Shown here: piece after piece, positions 62,698 through 64,000 of the stretch
Position numbering within the stretch: position 1 is the first letter of the stretch
Layout: each line of letters opens with the position of its first letter
NCBI GenBank assembly: GCA_050331695.1
Contig: JBHJGP010000019.1
Location: 1-64,000 of the forward strand
Source of the DNA: JBHJGP01 sp050331695
Lineage (GTDB): Bacteria > Pseudomonadota > Alphaproteobacteria > Geminicoccales > Geminicoccaceae
Length of the DNA stretch: 64,000 nt
Reading direction: 5' to 3'
The notes under the pieces: model-generated
The model's database searches: none
What the model was told of the DNA's origin: nothing
The model's input: only the letters and a program-made list of their open reading frames with translations
Program-made: the position numbers and the translations under genes

Positions 62698-63732
62698 ATG
62701 ACGGGACCGCAGCGAACCAAACTGGCGGTCATCGGTCTGGGCATGGCGGTGACGCCGCACGCGAAGAGCCTGATCGATCTCCAGGACCGGGTGGAGGTGA
62801 TCGGCTGCTACAGCCGTAGCGAGGATCGAAGACGGCAGTTTGCTGAACGTTTTGATCTGCCGGTGACCGGTGATCTGAACCGGTTGTTGACGGCATCGGT
62901 ACCTGACGCCGCGCTTTTGCTGACGCCGCCCAACGCGCGCCTGGAACTGGTCAAGCGGCTGGCGGCCGGCGGCACGGCGATCCTGATGGAGAAGCCGATC
63001 GAGCGTACCTCGGACGCCGCCAACGCTCTGGTCAATCTCTGCGACCGGCACCGGGTGGCGCTCGGCATCGTCCTTCAGCACCGCTACCGGGCCGGCGCCA
63101 AGCGGTTGAAATCCTTGATCGAAGGCGGTGTTCTCGGCCAGCTAGCGGTGGTCTGCGTCTGGTTTCCCTGGTGGCGGCCCCAGGCCTACTATGACGAGCC
63201 GGGCCGGGGCACGCTGGCCCGTGATGGCGGCGGCGTCCTGATCTCCCAGGCGATCCACACGCTCGATCTGATGCTCGACCTCGCCGGGCCCGTGGTCGAG
63301 GTCACGGCGACCGGCGGCACCACCGGTCTGCACCGGATGGAAACGGAGGACATGGTCGCCGCCGGTCTCCGCTTCGAGAACGGCGCCATCGGCAACATCA
63401 TGGCTTCGACGGCGTGCTTTCCGGGTTTTTCCGAGCGCATCGAGCTCTATGGCAGCCAGGCGAGCGCGGTTTTGTCACCCGGCGAACTGGTGGTCCACCA
63501 TCTGGACGGACGCATCGACCATCAGGGCGAGCATCACGGCTCCGGCGGTGGTGCCGATCCGATGGACTTTCCCCACGACGCTCACCGGGCCCTGATCGGC
63601 GACTTTCTGGACGCGCTGGATCAGGGGCGAAAGCCGACCATTGACGGCCACGAGGCGCTGAAGGTCCATCGCCTGATCGATGCCCTGATCCGCGCCAAGG
63701 ATACCGGCCAACGTCAGCATTTGGGGATATGA
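62698..63732 (+). CDS. Gfo/Idh/MocA family oxidoreductase
   Basis: A 344-residue NAD(P)-dependent sugar or sugar-acid dehydrogenase: Rossmann start KLAVIGLGMAVTPHAKSLID, the catalytic-lysine motif MEKPIERTS (EKP) and the C-terminal alpha/beta domain with GGGVLISQAIHTLDLMLDLA. It follows GAGAGG by about eleven bases. Direct neighbours are a second family member starting at 63733 and the divergent dehydratase, so oxidation of a sugar derivative in the same pathway is likely. Confidence 0.9.
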   Translation: MTGPQRTKLAVIGLGMAVTPHAKSLIDLQDRVEVIGCYSRSEDRRRQFAERFDLPVTGDLNRLLTASVPDAALLLTPPNARLELVKRLAAGGTAILMEKPIERTSDAANALVNLCDRHRVALGIVLQHRYRAGAKRLKSLIEGGVLGQLAVVCVWFPWWRPQAYYDEPGRGTLARDGGGVLISQAIHTLDLMLDLAGPVVEVTATGGTTGLHRMETEDMVAAGLRFENGAIGNIMASTACFPGFSERIELYGSQASAVLSPGELVVHHLDGRIDHQGEHHGSGGGADPMDFPHDAHRALIGDFLDALDQGRKPTIDGHEALKVHRLIDALIRAKDTGQRQHLGI

Positions 63733-64000
63733 ATGGTGGACCAGCCGACCATCACCTTCGCCGCCATCGGCCTCGATCATCGCCACATCTACCATCAGGT
63801 CGGCCGGCTGTTGGAGTTGGGCTGCCGCTGCAAGGGCTATTGGACCGGCGGCGCATCGGTTTCGCTGGAGGGCTTTCGCAGGCGATTTCCCGATCTCCAA
63901 GCGGTCGCCGAGCGTAAAACCTTGCTCGAGGACGAAAGCGTCCAGTTGATCGTGACCGCCGGCATCCCGAACGAGCGGGCCTCGATCGCGATCGAGTCCT
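63733..64000 (+). CDS. Gfo/Idh/MocA family oxidoreductase, N-terminal part (window edge)
   Basis: The ATG directly follows the stop of the previous oxidoreductase gene. The visible 89 residues show a Rossmann beginning (TFAAIGLDHRHIYHQVGRLL, with the glycine motif altered) and VQLIVTAGIPNERASIAIE, in which the family motif region is recognisable. The gene continues past the window, so the EKP motif and the catalytic domain are not seen. Confidence 0.75.
   Translation, partial: MVDQPTITFAAIGLDHRHIYHQVGRLLELGCRCKGYWTGGASVSLEGFRRRFPDLQAVAERKTLLEDESVQLIVTAGIPNERASIAIES

Noticed and set aside
1..64000. tRNA, rRNA, riboswitch and prophage genes
   Set aside because: None was recognised by eye on either strand; weak or unusual non-coding RNAs cannot be excluded without covariance searches.

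Overview
The window is GC-rich, densely coded DNA. Homogentisate and protocatechuate dioxygenases, a cytochrome bd oxidase with a DUF2474 peptide, Liv-type ABC transporters, IlvD/Edd-type sugar-acid genes, srfABC-like genes and RTX proteins together suggest a free-living, possibly marine or soil, alphaproteobacterium (Rhodospirillales-like is my best guess). No rRNA, tRNA or CRISPR array was seen, so placement rests on gene content only. Most genes sit in tight operons with ATGA-type overlaps.

1-19.4 kb: the left edge holds the end of an IS3-like insertion sequence inside a DUF1513 beta-propeller gene, which also carries an in-frame TAG. Next is a very large extracellular nuclease / choice-of-anchor I / 5'-nucleotidase gene, also cut by a TAG near its 5' end. 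After a DUF6152 gene, a secreted beta-propeller gene and a LysR regulator comes a cluster with a nitrilase-family amidase, a five-gene branched-chain-type ABC importer, a divergent agmatinase-like ureohydrolase and a LuxR regulator. This looks like uptake and hydrolysis of a guanidino or amide nitrogen compound. A second secreted beta-propeller gene and a decayed glycerophosphodiesterase fragment follow.

19.4-32.4 kb: aromatic catabolism (fumarylacetoacetase, homogentisate dioxygenase, DUF2783 protein, FAD monooxygenase; then divergent protocatechuate 3,4-dioxygenase subunits), cytochrome bd oxidase CydAB with a 38-residue DUF2474 peptide, a GNAT acetyltransferase, a PQQ-type sugar dehydrogenase, a PRC-barrel protein and a secreted S10 serine carboxypeptidase.

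32.5-50.1 kb: an unusual run of eleven minus-strand genes, probably one operon. In transcription order it encodes a transmembrane VWA protein, SrfA-, SrfB- and SrfC-like proteins, a Sel1-like membrane protein, a secreted VWA protein, an ABC ATPase with its FtsX-like permease, a formylglycine-enzyme-like secreted protein and two coiled-coil lipoproteins. A small membrane protein is encoded divergently. SrfB shows actin/Hsp70-type nucleotide motifs and SrfC shows G1, G3 and G4 GTPase motifs. I infer an envelope-spanning NTP-driven machine; this is the strongest candidate for an undescribed system.

50.1-64 kb: a UPF0261 / phosphoenolpyruvate-hydrolase-family pair, two paralogous RTX proteins each with a strong intrinsic terminator, an RraA-like protein with a ketoglutarate-semialdehyde-type dehydrogenase, a membrane-anchored AraC regulator, a MipA/OmpV protein, a Phd/VapC-like toxin-antitoxin pair, an IlvD/Edd-family sugar-acid dehydratase and two Gfo/Idh/MocA oxidoreductases (the last cut by the window edge). 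The dehydratase, semialdehyde dehydrogenase, RraA protein and oxidoreductases could form a non-phosphorylative sugar-acid pathway to 2-oxoglutarate.
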